Notes under the pieces: generated by a model
Databases searched by the model: none
What the model saw: the letters and a program-made list of their open reading frames with translations, nothing else
What the model was told of the DNA's origin: nothing
Position numbers and translations under genes: made by a program
From: Haploplasma axanthum
GTDB lineage: Bacteria > Bacillota_I > Bacilli_A > Acholeplasmatales > Acholeplasmataceae
DNA length: 64,000 nt
Direction: 5' to 3'
Assembly (NCBI RefSeq): GCF_900660745.1
Contig: NZ_LR215048.1
Span: 1,240,001 to 1,304,000, forward strand
Part shown: positions 44,507-52,519 of the stretch, piece after piece
How positions within the stretch are numbered: the stretch's first letter is position 1
Layout: each line of letters opens with the position of its first letter

Positions 44507-45049
44507 TTAAAAGTCAAATTCAGGCTTAATTGACTTTTGATATGTAATTGTATCAATCATTCTTTTAGATAGTGCTTCTAATCTTAAAGATATTCCATCA
44601 TCGTTTATTTTATTTCCATCATAAGAAAGAGGTGTAATATAAACATATTTATTTATTACATTTGCTTTCATATAATTCAAGATTGGTAATAACATTTGTT
44701 CTGGAACTAAATAATGTTTTTCTGAACCTGCAGCTGCTACTATTCCAACAGTTTTATTTATCAGTGTATCTTGAGGCATTAAATCAAACAAATTCTTTAA
44801 TGCTCCTGGAATTGATGCTTGAAAGATTGGTGTACCAATAACTAATCCATCTGCATCACTAATTTTATTAATCAGTTCTTGTGTTTTTAGATCATAGTCT
44901 AAAAGCACTCTTCCATCTGCAAATGGTAAATCAGTATAATTTGCTAAGTCAATTATTTCATATTCTACTTTACTATTAAATTCTAATGCTTCTAAAGCGA
45001 TTTTTGTTTTAGAACCAAAAACAGTTCCATTTATACCTAATATTTTCAT
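44507..45049 (-). CDS. NADPH-dependent FMN reductase
   Basis: This 180-residue flavodoxin-like protein starts MKILGINGTVFGSKTK and has the FMN-binding GLVIGTPIFQASIPGALKN and the AAAGSEKHY segments typical of the SsuE/MsuE-type flavin reductases. It overlaps the luciferase-like gene by one base (TAATG) and would supply it with reduced flavin, as in two-component monooxygenases. Confidence 0.9.
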   Translation of the reverse strand: MKILGINGTVFGSKTKIALEALEFNSKVEYEIIDLANYTDLPFADGRVLLDYDLKTQELINKISDADGLVIGTPIFQASIPGALKNLFDLMPQDTLINKTVGIVAAAGSEKHYLVPEQMLLPILNYMKANVINKYVYITPLSYDGNKINDDGISLRLEALSKRMIDTITYQKSIKPEFDF

Positions 45050-46083
45050 TATTCTTCCTCACTTAATATTTTGTTGACACCCGGAATAATTTCTTCACCT
45101 ATAACTTTAATCATTCTTTTAACTTCATTAAATGGCATTCCACCTAAATCAATTTGGAATAAATGACGTTCATGCTTATATACACGATATTGGTAAACTA
45201 TCTTTTTAATAATTGTTTCAACACTACCAACAAGCATTACATCTCTAACATCTAAAACATTCATATATGATTCTTTTCTAAGACCAGTACCATTTGCCAT
45301 TTTTAATGAATGGTTTGCATATTGATAATATGTTTTAAATGCTTCTTCATCTGTATCGGCAACATATAAGAATGTATCAATAGCAACTCTAGGTTTTAAA
45401 TTAGGATGATTGTCAGTAAAAAACTTTCGATATGCTTGAACATTTTGATTAAAATACATAACCGGACCAGCGAGTGTTGCAAGTGTCATTGGAACTCCTT
45501 GTCTACCTGCCATTACAGCGCTATTAATTGTTCCACCTACTGCTCTCCAAATCGGGAAATCTTTTTGGAGAGGTTTAGGATAAACAACTGCATCATTAAG
45601 TGGTGCTCTAAATTTACCTTCCCATGTTATTTTTTTCTCTTTAAATAATTTAAGTAATAATTGAAATTTTTCTTCAAATAATTCTTCATAATCACGCAAA
45701 TCATATCCTAATAAACTAAATAATCCAACTCTTGATGCTCTTCCAGCTACTAGTTCAGTTCTTCCATTTGATAATATATCTAGGGTTGCAAAATCTTCAT
45801 AAACTCTAACTGGATCTGATGTTGAAATAATTGTTGCCGAACTTGAGATTCGAATGTTTTTTGTTTCACGTGCCATTGCTGCTAATATTAAAGCATGTGC
45901 TTGTGATATAAAGTGTTCTTGATGTGATTCACCTAGGGAAAAAACATCTAATCCATATTGTTCTGCTAGTTTTGCAGCTTCGATAATATTTTCAATTCTT
46001 TCTTGTTCACTAATTTTCAAACCACTTTTTGCATCACTTACGTAATCTCCAAGTGAATATAATCCAAACTCTAATTTCTTCAT
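45049..46083 (-). CDS. Luciferase-like (LLM class) flavin-dependent oxidoreductase
   Basis: This 344-residue TIM-barrel protein of the bacterial luciferase/alkanesulfonate monooxygenase superfamily has GLDVFSLGESHQEHF and the GRTELVAGRASRVGLF segment near residue 112, and a C-terminal HLFQIDLGGMPFNEV. With the flavin reductase it could form a two-component monooxygenase; the substrate is unknown. Transcription is divergent from an HxlR regulator, with a palindrome in its promoter. Confidence 0.88.
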   Translation of the reverse strand: MKKLEFGLYSLGDYVSDAKSGLKISEQERIENIIEAAKLAEQYGLDVFSLGESHQEHFISQAHALILAAMARETKNIRISSSATIISTSDPVRVYEDFATLDILSNGRTELVAGRASRVGLFSLLGYDLRDYEELFEEKFQLLLKLFKEKKITWEGKFRAPLNDAVVYPKPLQKDFPIWRAVGGTINSAVMAGRQGVPMTLATLAGPVMYFNQNVQAYRKFFTDNHPNLKPRVAIDTFLYVADTDEEAFKTYYQYANHSLKMANGTGLRKESYMNVLDVRDVMLVGSVETIIKKIVYQYRVYKHERHLFQIDLGGMPFNEVKRMIKVIGEEIIPGVNKILSEEE

Positions 46084-46115
46084 ATTTGCTTTCTCCTTAA
46101 ATCTAATGTATAATA

Positions 46116-46124
46116 ATTATATCA
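46116..46124 (-). promoter_or_regulatory. Extended -10 promoter of the luciferase-like / flavin reductase unit
   Basis: TGATATAAT on the minus strand, 33 bp before the start. The palindrome at 46131-46147 occupies the spacer and -35 region, so a bound repressor would block this promoter. Confidence 0.6.
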
Positions 46125-46130
46125 CTAGGT

Positions 46131-46147
46131 ACTATAAAAAGTATAGT
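46131..46147. promoter_or_regulatory. Palindromic operator candidate between hxlR and the LLM gene
   Basis: ACTATA-aaaag-TATAGT is a perfect 6-bp inverted repeat in the 95-bp divergent spacer. Its position and the adjacent HxlR-type regulator make it a probable auto-operator. Confidence 0.6.
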
Positions 46148-46178
46148 TAATGCTTTTTATATAGTAAAAGGAGTAAAA

Positions 46179-46496
46179 ATGAAAAAAACAAATTGTGAAG
46201 TTAATGATGCATTATCAATTATATCTGGTAAATGGAAGCCTGCAATTCTTTTCACTTTAATATCTAACGGTTCTAAAAGATTTAATGAACTCGAGCGTTT
46301 AATTAATGGAATTACTCCTAGAATGCTTGCTAAGGAGTTAAAAGAACTTGAAAATAATCAGATTGTAAAAAGAACTCAGTATGAAACAATTCCTCTAAAA
46401 GTTACTTATGAAATGACTGAATATGGAATGAGTTTAAAAGATATTTTAATAAAATTACATGAGTGGGGAATAAATCATAATCGTTTATATAAATAA
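46179..46496 (+). CDS. HxlR-family transcriptional regulator with single Cys6
   Basis: This 105-residue winged-helix regulator has the HxlR core ALSIISGKWKPAILFTLISNGSKRFNELE and the RMLAKELKELE recognition segment. The only cysteine is Cys6 (KKTNCEV), the position used as thiol or quinone sensor in Bacillus YodB and relatives. It probably controls the divergent flavin-dependent pair and itself. An AAAAGGAG site lies before the ATG. Confidence 0.92.
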   Translation: MKKTNCEVNDALSIISGKWKPAILFTLISNGSKRFNELERLINGITPRMLAKELKELENNQIVKRTQYETIPLKVTYEMTEYGMSLKDILIKLHEWGINHNRLYK

Positions 46497-46523
46497 AACA
46501 CAGAATAAAATCTGTGTTTTTAC
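46495..46523. terminator. Bidirectional terminator, hxlR / DUF1801
   Basis: AAACACAG-aataaaat-CTGTGTTT hairpin with T5 on the plus strand, overlapping the hxlR stop; convergent DUF1801 gene ends in it. Confidence 0.85.
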
Positions 46524-46861
46524 TTTAAATTATTAATATTGAATGTAACTAATTCTTTAATTAAATCAAAAGGAATATCTTGATCAATTGGAATTTGAAA
46601 TGCACCTTTTGATTTCTTGTATTTGGTAAGTTTATCACTAAAATGTGTAATTGAATCGGGTAATGGGTATATTCCAATATGTTTTTCATACGCATAAAAA
46701 TAAAATACTGGTTTTCCAATTTTATATGTTGGCATATTATAACTAATTGATTCTTCAATTCTTTTATCTAACGATAAGACAAATTTTCTTAACTCTTCTA
46801 ATTTAGTTTTAACATCAATAGGAAGGGTATTTAGGTACTCAGAAACATTATTCCATTTCAT
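46520..46861 (-). CDS. DUF1801-family protein
   Basis: This 113-residue protein has the YdhG/DUF1801 pattern: VKTKLEELRKFVLSLDKRIEESISYNMPTYK, then KPVFYFYAYEKHIGIYPLP and a C-terminal GAFQIPIDQDIPFDLI. These proteins are of unknown biochemistry. An AAAAGGTGG site precedes the ATG. It sits between hxlR and the helicase gene as a single gene. Confidence 0.82.
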   Translation of the reverse strand: MKWNNVSEYLNTLPIDVKTKLEELRKFVLSLDKRIEESISYNMPTYKIGKPVFYFYAYEKHIGIYPLPDSITHFSDKLTKYKKSKGAFQIPIDQDIPFDLIKELVTFNINNLK

Positions 46862-46903
46862 AATAAAACCACCTTTTTGTTTTATTATATCATGAACAAA
46901 AGA

Positions 46904-48214
46904 TTATTTATTTCCTTTTGGATAATACCTTCTTTTTTTATTTTTATCATTATTTGTTTTTGATTTATTTTGATTACTTCTTTTATTACCAAAATTATTA
47001 TTGCTTCTAGTAGTATTCTTAGAGCTACTGTTTTTATTTGAATTACTTTTTGGAGTTACTTTTTGTGACTCAATATTTTTAATATGATCAGGATGGTCTG
47101 TAATAACAGTAATTTTTTGTTTAATATGCTTTTCAATTTCTTTCAATAACCCAAGTTCTGATGGATCACAAAATGAAATAGATTTTCCAAGTTCTCCTGC
47201 TCTACCAGTTCTTCCAATTCTATGGATGTAAGTTTCTGGTGTATCAGGTAAATCATAATTAAACACATATTGCAGTTTATCAATATCAATTCCTCTTGCT
47301 GCAATATCAGTAGCAACTAAAACTCTTGTTGTTCCTTTTTTAAAATTATCTAATGCTTTTTCTCTAGCGTTTTGTGACTTATTACCATGAATTGCTAAAG
47401 CGTTCATTCCACCATCAATTAAATCTTTAGCAATTGCATTAGCGCCACGCTTTGTTTTAGCAAATACTAAAACAGAAGTCATTTTATTATCGACAATTAA
47501 ATCAAATAAAAGTTTTAATTTTTGTTTTTTAGGAACATAATATAATTCTTGTGTAATTACATCTAATGTTTTAGCAACCGGTGTAACTGCAACCCTAATT
47601 GGATTATTTAATATATCATTTGACAATTCTTCAATACTTTTTGGCATTGTTGCTGAAAAGAGCATTGTTTGTCTTTCTTTTGGTATATATTTAATAATAC
47701 GATATACATCTTTAATAAATCCCATATCAAGCATTTGATCTGCTTCGTCTAAAACTAAGAACTTAACTTTTGATAAGTTAATAATTCTTTGATTAATTAA
47801 ATCTAATAATCTTCCTGGAGTAGCAACTAAAATATCAGTTCCTTTAGCAAGATTATCTTCTTGTCTTTTTTGAGATACTCCACCATATATTACATTAGTT
47901 TTGATTTTTAAATATTTACTATAATTATTAAAATTATCAAATATTTGGTTAGCTAATTCTCTTGTTGGTGTTAAGATTAACCCTTTTATATCATGCTTTT
48001 TAGCATCAACATTTAAATTATTTATATGTTCAATCATTGGAATTGCAAAAGCAGCTGTTTTACCTGTTCCTGTTTGAGCGCTCGCAAGTAAATCCGCCCC
48101 TTCCAATAACTTAGGTATCGCTTGTTTCTGGATTGGTGTTGGATTAATATATCCACTTTCTTTAATTGCTTTTAATATTAATTCATTAATTTTTAAATCA
48201 TTAAATTCGTTCAT
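46904..48214 (-). CDS. DEAD-box RNA helicase
   Basis: This 436-residue DEAD-box protein has the Q motif YINPTPIQKQAIP, Walker A ASAQTGTGKTAAF, PTRELANQ, DEAD in VLDEADQMLD, SAT, and the helicase motif VI HRIGRTGRAGE. The C-terminus from about residue 375 is Lys/Asn/Ser rich and basic, as in CshA-like helicases that remodel rRNA or mRNA. The start at 48214 is set by GAGAGA; an ATG at 48226 has only a poor site. Confidence 0.93.
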   Translation of the reverse strand: MNEFNDLKINELILKAIKESGYINPTPIQKQAIPKLLEGADLLASAQTGTGKTAAFAIPMIEHINNLNVDAKKHDIKGLILTPTRELANQIFDNFNNYSKYLKIKTNVIYGGVSQKRQEDNLAKGTDILVATPGRLLDLINQRIINLSKVKFLVLDEADQMLDMGFIKDVYRIIKYIPKERQTMLFSATMPKSIEELSNDILNNPIRVAVTPVAKTLDVITQELYYVPKKQKLKLLFDLIVDNKMTSVLVFAKTKRGANAIAKDLIDGGMNALAIHGNKSQNAREKALDNFKKGTTRVLVATDIAARGIDIDKLQYVFNYDLPDTPETYIHRIGRTGRAGELGKSISFCDPSELGLLKEIEKHIKQKITVITDHPDHIKNIESQKVTPKSNSNKNSSSKNTTRSNNNFGNKRSNQNKSKTNNDKNKKRRYYPKGNK

Positions 48215-48293
48215 TAAATCTCTCATTTCTTTTTATCAAATTTTATAACAAAAAGAGTATACCATAAAAGATAATTTAAAACTAATTAAAAAG

Positions 48294-48316
48294 AAAAATA
48301 CACCTAAATAGATGTA
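48294..48316 (-). terminator. Terminator of the histidine phosphatase gene
   Basis: AATACATCT-att-AGGTGTATT hairpin with a wobble, then T5-C-T5 on the minus strand, just after the stop codon at 48323. Confidence 0.8.
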
Positions 48317-48322
48317 TTTACG

Positions 48323-48841
48323 CTATAATTCGATCTCTCTAACTCCACAATGTTCAATCATGTCATCAATACTTGTCATACTTCCCATAACAATCCCATG
48401 ACAAACGACAATAATCTTTTCAAAATGTTGATATTTATTTAAAACATTTAGAACTCTCTTTCTAATAATATCAATCGGTTCAAAACGATATTTACTATTA
48501 TTAGTTAATATTCCTTTATTAGCATAAAACTCTTCTGAAGCTTTAAAAACATCATAATCAAATAAAAATTTTGTATCTGCAAACCATTCATGTAAATCCG
48601 TTTCAACTTCTAATGATATATTAAGATTTTTTGATAGAATTGCTGCTGTTTGTAATGCTCTAGTATATGGTGAAGAAATAATTAGATCCGCATCAAATAA
48701 ACTTTCATCTTTTGATCTATCTTCTGCTTGCTTTACACCCTTATCAGTTAGTTTTGCTAATTCAAATCCTAACCCAATATTTCCCCATTTTCTAACTTCT
48801 TCATAGTTTGGTTCACCATGTCTAATCAATATGATCTTCAT
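48323..48841 (-). CDS. Histidine phosphatase family protein
   Basis: This 172-residue protein starts MKIILIRHGEPNYEE and has SSPYTRALQTA and the second His in VVCHGIVMGS. It is of the same superfamily as the phosphatase at 18.9 kb but not a close copy. Substrate unknown. It has its own terminator and a spacer of about 180 bp upstream toward a divergent gene. Confidence 0.87.
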   Translation of the reverse strand: MKIILIRHGEPNYEEVRKWGNIGLGFELAKLTDKGVKQAEDRSKDESLFDADLIISSPYTRALQTAAILSKNLNISLEVETDLHEWFADTKFLFDYDVFKASEEFYANKGILTNNSKYRFEPIDIIRKRVLNVLNKYQHFEKIIVVCHGIVMGSMTSIDDMIEHCGVREIEL

Positions 48842-48913
48842 ATAAACTCCTTTTTATTTTTATTATAAATCATTTAATCTGAATATTATATATAATACCG
48901 TTATTATAATAGT

Positions 48914-48930
48914 TTGATAGTGTCTATCAA
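48914..48930. promoter_or_regulatory. Palindrome TTGATAG-tgt-CTATCAA
   Basis: A perfect 7-bp inverted repeat with a 3-bp centre lies in the 193-bp divergent spacer between the phosphatase and the secreted membrane protein. It is 105 bp before the ATG at 49035, an operator-like position. Confidence 0.55.
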
Positions 48931-49034
48931 CACTTATATTTATACTTAAATTTTACTCAAATTTGCATTAGATGCATTTTTAGGATATAATCATTTTATA
49001 AGATACTAACAAAAATTAAATATTGGAGGTTGAA

Positions 49035-49901
49035 ATGAAAAAAAGGATAATTTTAATATTATTATTTGTTTTAAGTTTCATATCAATAGGTCCTTTAGTT
49101 AAAGCAGATATGGGTCCTAAACCATCATTAAAACTAATGATTAATAGTTATAGTGATAAAAGACTTTATATTGAACTTTTAATTAAAGGGAATAATAGAG
49201 AATATGAATTTGATGTATTGGAAGAACGAAATGATAGTTTTGAATACTTAAAAGATTTCCTTGTTGATAAATCATATAATGGTTATGTTTCAGCAACCAT
49301 TAATAATGGTGCACCATTTTGGTCTAAGTATTTGGAGAGCAAAGGTAACAGTCATTATTATAATTTCGGATATCGTATGCCTAGAACTTTTAAAGTAATG
49401 ATCTACGACTTAGAATCTAATACAATGTTTATTACAAATGAAATAAGTGTTAGAGCTTTTGATTCATCAACAACAATCGATTTGTCTAATTTAAAAGTTG
49501 AAAAATCTGATAGTTTAGTAATCTATGATCAAAACATCACTATAAGAGAAGTTCATAATTATTGGAAAACTCTTTCTGGTCTTTTAGTAAGATTAGTACT
49601 TACAGTCATTATTGAAGTTTTCGTCTTATTCTTATTTAGCTACAAAAAGAAAGCATCATATGTACTTGTAATAATTACAAATTTAATTACTCAAATAATT
49701 TTAACATTTGGATTATTCATTGCAATATATTATAATGGTAGTTTTGCGTATATAGCTGCATTAATTATTGGTGAAATTCTAGTTCTTCTTTCAGAAATAG
49801 TCATTTATAGATTATATCTAAAAGAGCATGGAAAATATCGTTCGTTACTTTATGCAGTTGTTGCTAATATTTTAAGTTTAGTTTTTTCATTGTTAATTTA
49901 A
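49035..49901 (+). CDS. Secreted / membrane protein of unknown function
   Basis: This 288-residue protein has a signal peptide (cleavage after about residue 24, VKA), an extracytoplasmic domain of about 145 residues starting DMGPKPSLKLMI, and four membrane segments in the last 110 residues. The DMGPKPS start after a signal peptide is a pattern I have met in Firmicutes proteins of unknown function; I cannot name a family. The ATG at 49035 follows GGAGGT; the in-frame TTG at 49023 is just before that site. Monocistronic. Confidence 0.85.
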   Translation: MKKRIILILLFVLSFISIGPLVKADMGPKPSLKLMINSYSDKRLYIELLIKGNNREYEFDVLEERNDSFEYLKDFLVDKSYNGYVSATINNGAPFWSKYLESKGNSHYYNFGYRMPRTFKVMIYDLESNTMFITNEISVRAFDSSTTIDLSNLKVEKSDSLVIYDQNITIREVHNYWKTLSGLLVRLVLTVIIEVFVLFLFSYKKKASYVLVIITNLITQIILTFGLFIAIYYNGSFAYIAALIIGEILVLLSEIVIYRLYLKEHGKYRSLLYAVVANILSLVFSLLI

Positions 49902-49945
49902 TAGTTATTTCAAATATGCTTATTCTAACAATAATAATATTTAAA

Positions 49946-49985
49946 AAGCTTAATCATCAATTAAGGTGATCAAGCTCTTTTTTTA
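49946..49985. terminator. Terminator, secreted protein / DUF1295 gene
   Basis: AGCTTAATCATC and GTGATCAAGCT form an imperfect stem, followed by T7 on the plus strand. The convergent DUF1295 gene ends within it. Confidence 0.75.
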
Positions 49986-50933
49986 GTCTTTATACTTTCT
50001 AAGTGGAACATACTTAGAAACTTTATTAATATAATTTTCGTATTCAGGATATTTTTTCAAAGTAATACTTTCAGAAAACTTTGAACTACCTATAAATAGT
50101 AAGATTAATAACATAGAACCAACTAAAGTCCAGTTGAATAAGAAATGCGTTGTTACTCCTGCACTAATTGTAAATAGGTATAAAACAACCCAGATTGATT
50201 GTTCTGAAAAATAGTTTGGATGTCTTGAACGTCCCCATAAACCTTGTGTATTAAATCCTTTATTATAAGGACTTGGTAACTTGCTTAAGTCTTTTTCTTT
50301 CTTTAGTAATTCATACTTCTTAGTTTGAAATGCCATTTGTTGCCTATCAGCAACAGACTCTAATACAATAAAACCAAACAAAAGAACTGCAACTAAAATA
50401 TCAAATACGTTAAGTGCAACTGTAGACTCCATAACAGCAAGTAATGGTAATGTAATTGCTAGGATTAATGCGTTTTGGTATAAAGATATAAAGAAGAAAT
50501 TAAATAATCCCCATTTCCATCTTTTATTTAACTTAGGATTATTCTTTAATACAACCCATCGATAATCTTCTTCACCTGACCAAAATTTAATTGAATATGC
50601 ACCTTTTTTAGCAAAATTATATGTAAGTCTAATACCCCAAAGAGTAATAAGAACTGCCATAATAACTATTCTTAGATCCATACCACCTTTTATAGCCATA
50701 ACCCATGCATATGCTATAGGCAAAATTGACCATAATTTATCCACCTGAGAATTATTCATTGTTAGTTCACCAACTATGAAGCAAAATAATACACTGAATG
50801 CACAGATAGCAGCCAATATCAATAATGTCTCTAATTGAAGTTTACTAAATTCAAATCCACCTAAGACAAAACCTAATACCGCTAAAGAAAGGGTGATGAT
50901 TACAGTTATCATCGTTATTAAATTTTTTTTCAT
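49983..50933 (-). CDS. DUF1295-family membrane protein (steroid 5-alpha-reductase-like)
   Basis: This 316-residue protein has about seven membrane segments with the DUF1295 pattern: a WGIRLTYNFAKKG segment, then EEDYRW near residue 119, and the C-terminal GLWGRSRHPNYFSEQSIWV motif. The fold resembles 3-oxo-5-alpha-steroid 4-dehydrogenases and isoprenylcysteine methyltransferases; the bacterial substrate is unknown. A GAGG site precedes the ATG. Confidence 0.88.
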   Translation of the reverse strand: MKKNLITMITVIITLSLAVLGFVLGGFEFSKLQLETLLILAAICAFSVLFCFIVGELTMNNSQVDKLWSILPIAYAWVMAIKGGMDLRIVIMAVLITLWGIRLTYNFAKKGAYSIKFWSGEEDYRWVVLKNNPKLNKRWKWGLFNFFFISLYQNALILAITLPLLAVMESTVALNVFDILVAVLLFGFIVLESVADRQQMAFQTKKYELLKKEKDLSKLPSPYNKGFNTQGLWGRSRHPNYFSEQSIWVVLYLFTISAGVTTHFLFNWTLVGSMLLILLFIGSSKFSESITLKKYPEYENYINKVSKYVPLRKYKD

Positions 50934-50956
50934 ACTTCCTCCTCTATTACTAGTTA

Positions 50957-50970
50957 TTGTTAATTAACAA
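50957..50970. promoter_or_regulatory. Perfect 14-bp palindrome upstream of the DUF1295 gene
   Basis: TTGTTAATTAACAA, 24 bp before the ATG of the DUF1295 gene. It could be an operator, but AT-rich palindromes also arise by chance here. Confidence 0.4.
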
Positions 50971-51027
50971 CTTCATTTTTAATGCATTGTAATTATTAAT
51001 TATTCTATCATAAACTAATTACTTAAT

Positions 51028-51387
51028 CTAGTAATTTTGTTTTTTTAGAATTTTAAAAAAAAACTCACCATTATATTTCAAGTCATTCAAGTCTACAATG
51101 TAAAACTTAATCCCATAAAACGGCGCAAATATGAACCCTAAAAATCTCCTAATTCCAACTTCATATCCCAAACTCACACTATATTTTATTTTAGAATTTT
51201 TTATTTTGAAAAAATAATAAGTTAACATTTGTGGAATTGAACAAATCCAAATAGATATAAAGATAAATGAAGTAATTTTTTCTATATTCCAATCCATAGA
51301 ATTGTCAGTGCAATATAAAACTATATCTATAGCAAATAACATTATTGATAAAATAGTAACTATTAATTTTATTTTTAAATTTTTCAT
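51028..51387 (-). CDS. Small membrane protein of unknown function
   Basis: This 119-residue protein has two or three hydrophobic segments (about residues 5-27, 38-62 and possibly 88-105) and a basic, Lys/Tyr-rich remainder. Not recognised. GGTGAG precedes the ATG. It lies at the start of a low-gene-density zone, which is compatible with accessory DNA. Confidence 0.6.
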   Translation of the reverse strand: MKNLKIKLIVTILSIMLFAIDIVLYCTDNSMDWNIEKITSFIFISIWICSIPQMLTYYFFKIKNSKIKYSVSLGYEVGIRRFLGFIFAPFYGIKFYIVDLNDLKYNGEFFFKILKKQNY

Positions 51388-51423
51388 TTTTACTCACCAC
51401 TTATTTAACCATTCATTTGTTTT

Positions 51424-51785
51424 TTAGTTAGTCGTAGATGCATCATTTACTTCTTTGTTTTGGATAATCCATTTGATTCTTGGATGACTCATTAATTTGT
51501 CAGCAGTCTCTTTTTCAAAAAGCAATTCTAAATGAAAAATACTATTTTGTGCCAACTCCAGAAATTGATATTCTTTGTCTGTTAATATCATCATTTCATT
51601 CAAGAAATCATTCACAATTGCTGATGATGATACAACATTAAACTTATCATTTTTTGTTTAAAACAGGTATCAATGTTTTTTTAATCATATTAAAACTCAT
51701 TTTTGAAAGGTTGCTTTTTAAATTCTCAAGGCTTTTAGTAAATGATTGATTGTGATTAGATAGAGCATAATAAAAAGTATAATTT
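51424..51785 (-). pseudogene. Decayed AbiEii/AbiGii-type nucleotidyltransferase toxin (C-terminal remnant)
   Basis: Two consecutive minus-strand frames make one protein-like stretch. First comes YYALSNHNQSFTKSLENLKS...LIPVLNKK (about 51785-51650). Then, after a shift in an A6 run at 51655-51650, KFNVVSSSAIVNDFLNEMMILTDKEYQFL...LLFEKETADKLMSHPRIKW to a stop at 51424. The end resembles the C-terminal LLTDxxxxxxxIxxHPALxWK pattern of AbiEii-family toxin proteins. The N-terminal nucleotidyltransferase core is absent. I read it as a remnant; the family match is from memory of the motif and needs a search. Confidence 0.5.
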
Positions 51786-52078
51786 CATTTCCTTAAAGGT
51801 ATATATATATATATATACTCTATCATTAGTTTTTTTATACTTTGTTAAACAATAGCGACCGTGACTGTCACTATTTTTATCATCATTAATTATTCATATG
51901 ATCATATGATGTTTTAAGTGTTTTTTTTGATTAAAGTATTATTTTATAATTGAAGTATAAGGGCTATTAAGTTTTTTTCTAAATTCACTCGATATATTGT
52001 TTTTCCCAATTGTCATTGTACTACCAATCATATATATTTTTCATAATCAATTTCTTTTATAATAATCTTCCATATGTT
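51786..52078. other. Gene-poor stretch: TA repeat, palindrome, short minus-strand frames
   Basis: No convincing gene. It contains a TA microsatellite (51801-51817), a 16-bp palindrome TCATATGATCATATGA (51894-51909), and a possible hairpin AATAG...CTATT around 51851-51875. A 25-codon minus-strand frame, MTIGKNNISSEFRKKLNSP, may be a gene fragment. Probably eroded accessory DNA. Confidence 0.5.
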
Positions 52079-52327
52079 TTACTTAAGAAGTGACAATCTA
52101 TATTCATTAACAATTTCAACTAGAATATCAAGTGTAACTTCATCGTATCTTTCAAGTATTTTTTGTAAATCAATGTCGCTTTGACATGTATAAAGAATCA
52201 TATCAGCGACATCTGCATCTACTATTTCTTTTGTTAAATCGTATTCATAGGAGAACTTTAGTGTATTGTTATCAATACTTGTTTTTCGTTTATAAGTATA
52301 GTTTGAATCTGTTGTTTTATCAATCAT
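52079..52327 (-). CDS. Small hypothetical protein, 82 residues
   Basis: This is an acidic-to-neutral soluble protein with no signal or membrane segment: Lys/Thr-rich start, then KEIVDADVADMILYTCQSDIDLQKILERYDEVTLDILVEIV-like helices. A good AAAGGTGA site lies 5 bp before the ATG, which argues it is expressed. No family recognised. Confidence 0.6.
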   Translation of the reverse strand: MIDKTTDSNYTYKRKTSIDNNTLKFSYEYDLTKEIVDADVADMILYTCQSDIDLQKILERYDEVTLDILVEIVNEYRLSLLK

Positions 52328-52519
52328 ATTTTCACCTTTTCTTAGTTACTGGTTTTTTCCACTATTTATCTATCTATTAGCCTAAAAAGTACGACATTTT
52401 TCTATTTGAAAAATCATAAACAGTGATTATTATAAATGTAAAGATAAGAATGGACAAAAGGAGGTGCGGACAAAAAGTTGGACTTATAAGTCATTTAATC
52501 TAATTAGCATTATAATCCT
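52328..52519. other. Spacer with repeated GGACAAAA motif
   Basis: No gene is supported in this stretch. GGACAAAA occurs at 52452-52459 and 52468-52475, then GTTGGAC follows, the whole reading GGACAAAA-GGAGGTGC-GGACAAAAAGTTGGAC. This looks like the end of an insertion element, but no transposase or matching inverted end was found. A TATAAT-like box for the 82-residue gene lies on the minus strand near 52430. Confidence 0.4.

Noticed and set aside
48900-48940. CIRCE or CtsR heat-shock operator
   Set aside because: The palindrome TTGATAG-n3-CTATCAA does not fit TTAGCACTC-n9-GAGTGCTAA or the GGTCAAA tandem repeat.
51801-51817. TA microsatellite as a possible phase-variation tract
   Set aside because: No intact gene or promoter lies next to it; it is within decayed spacer DNA.
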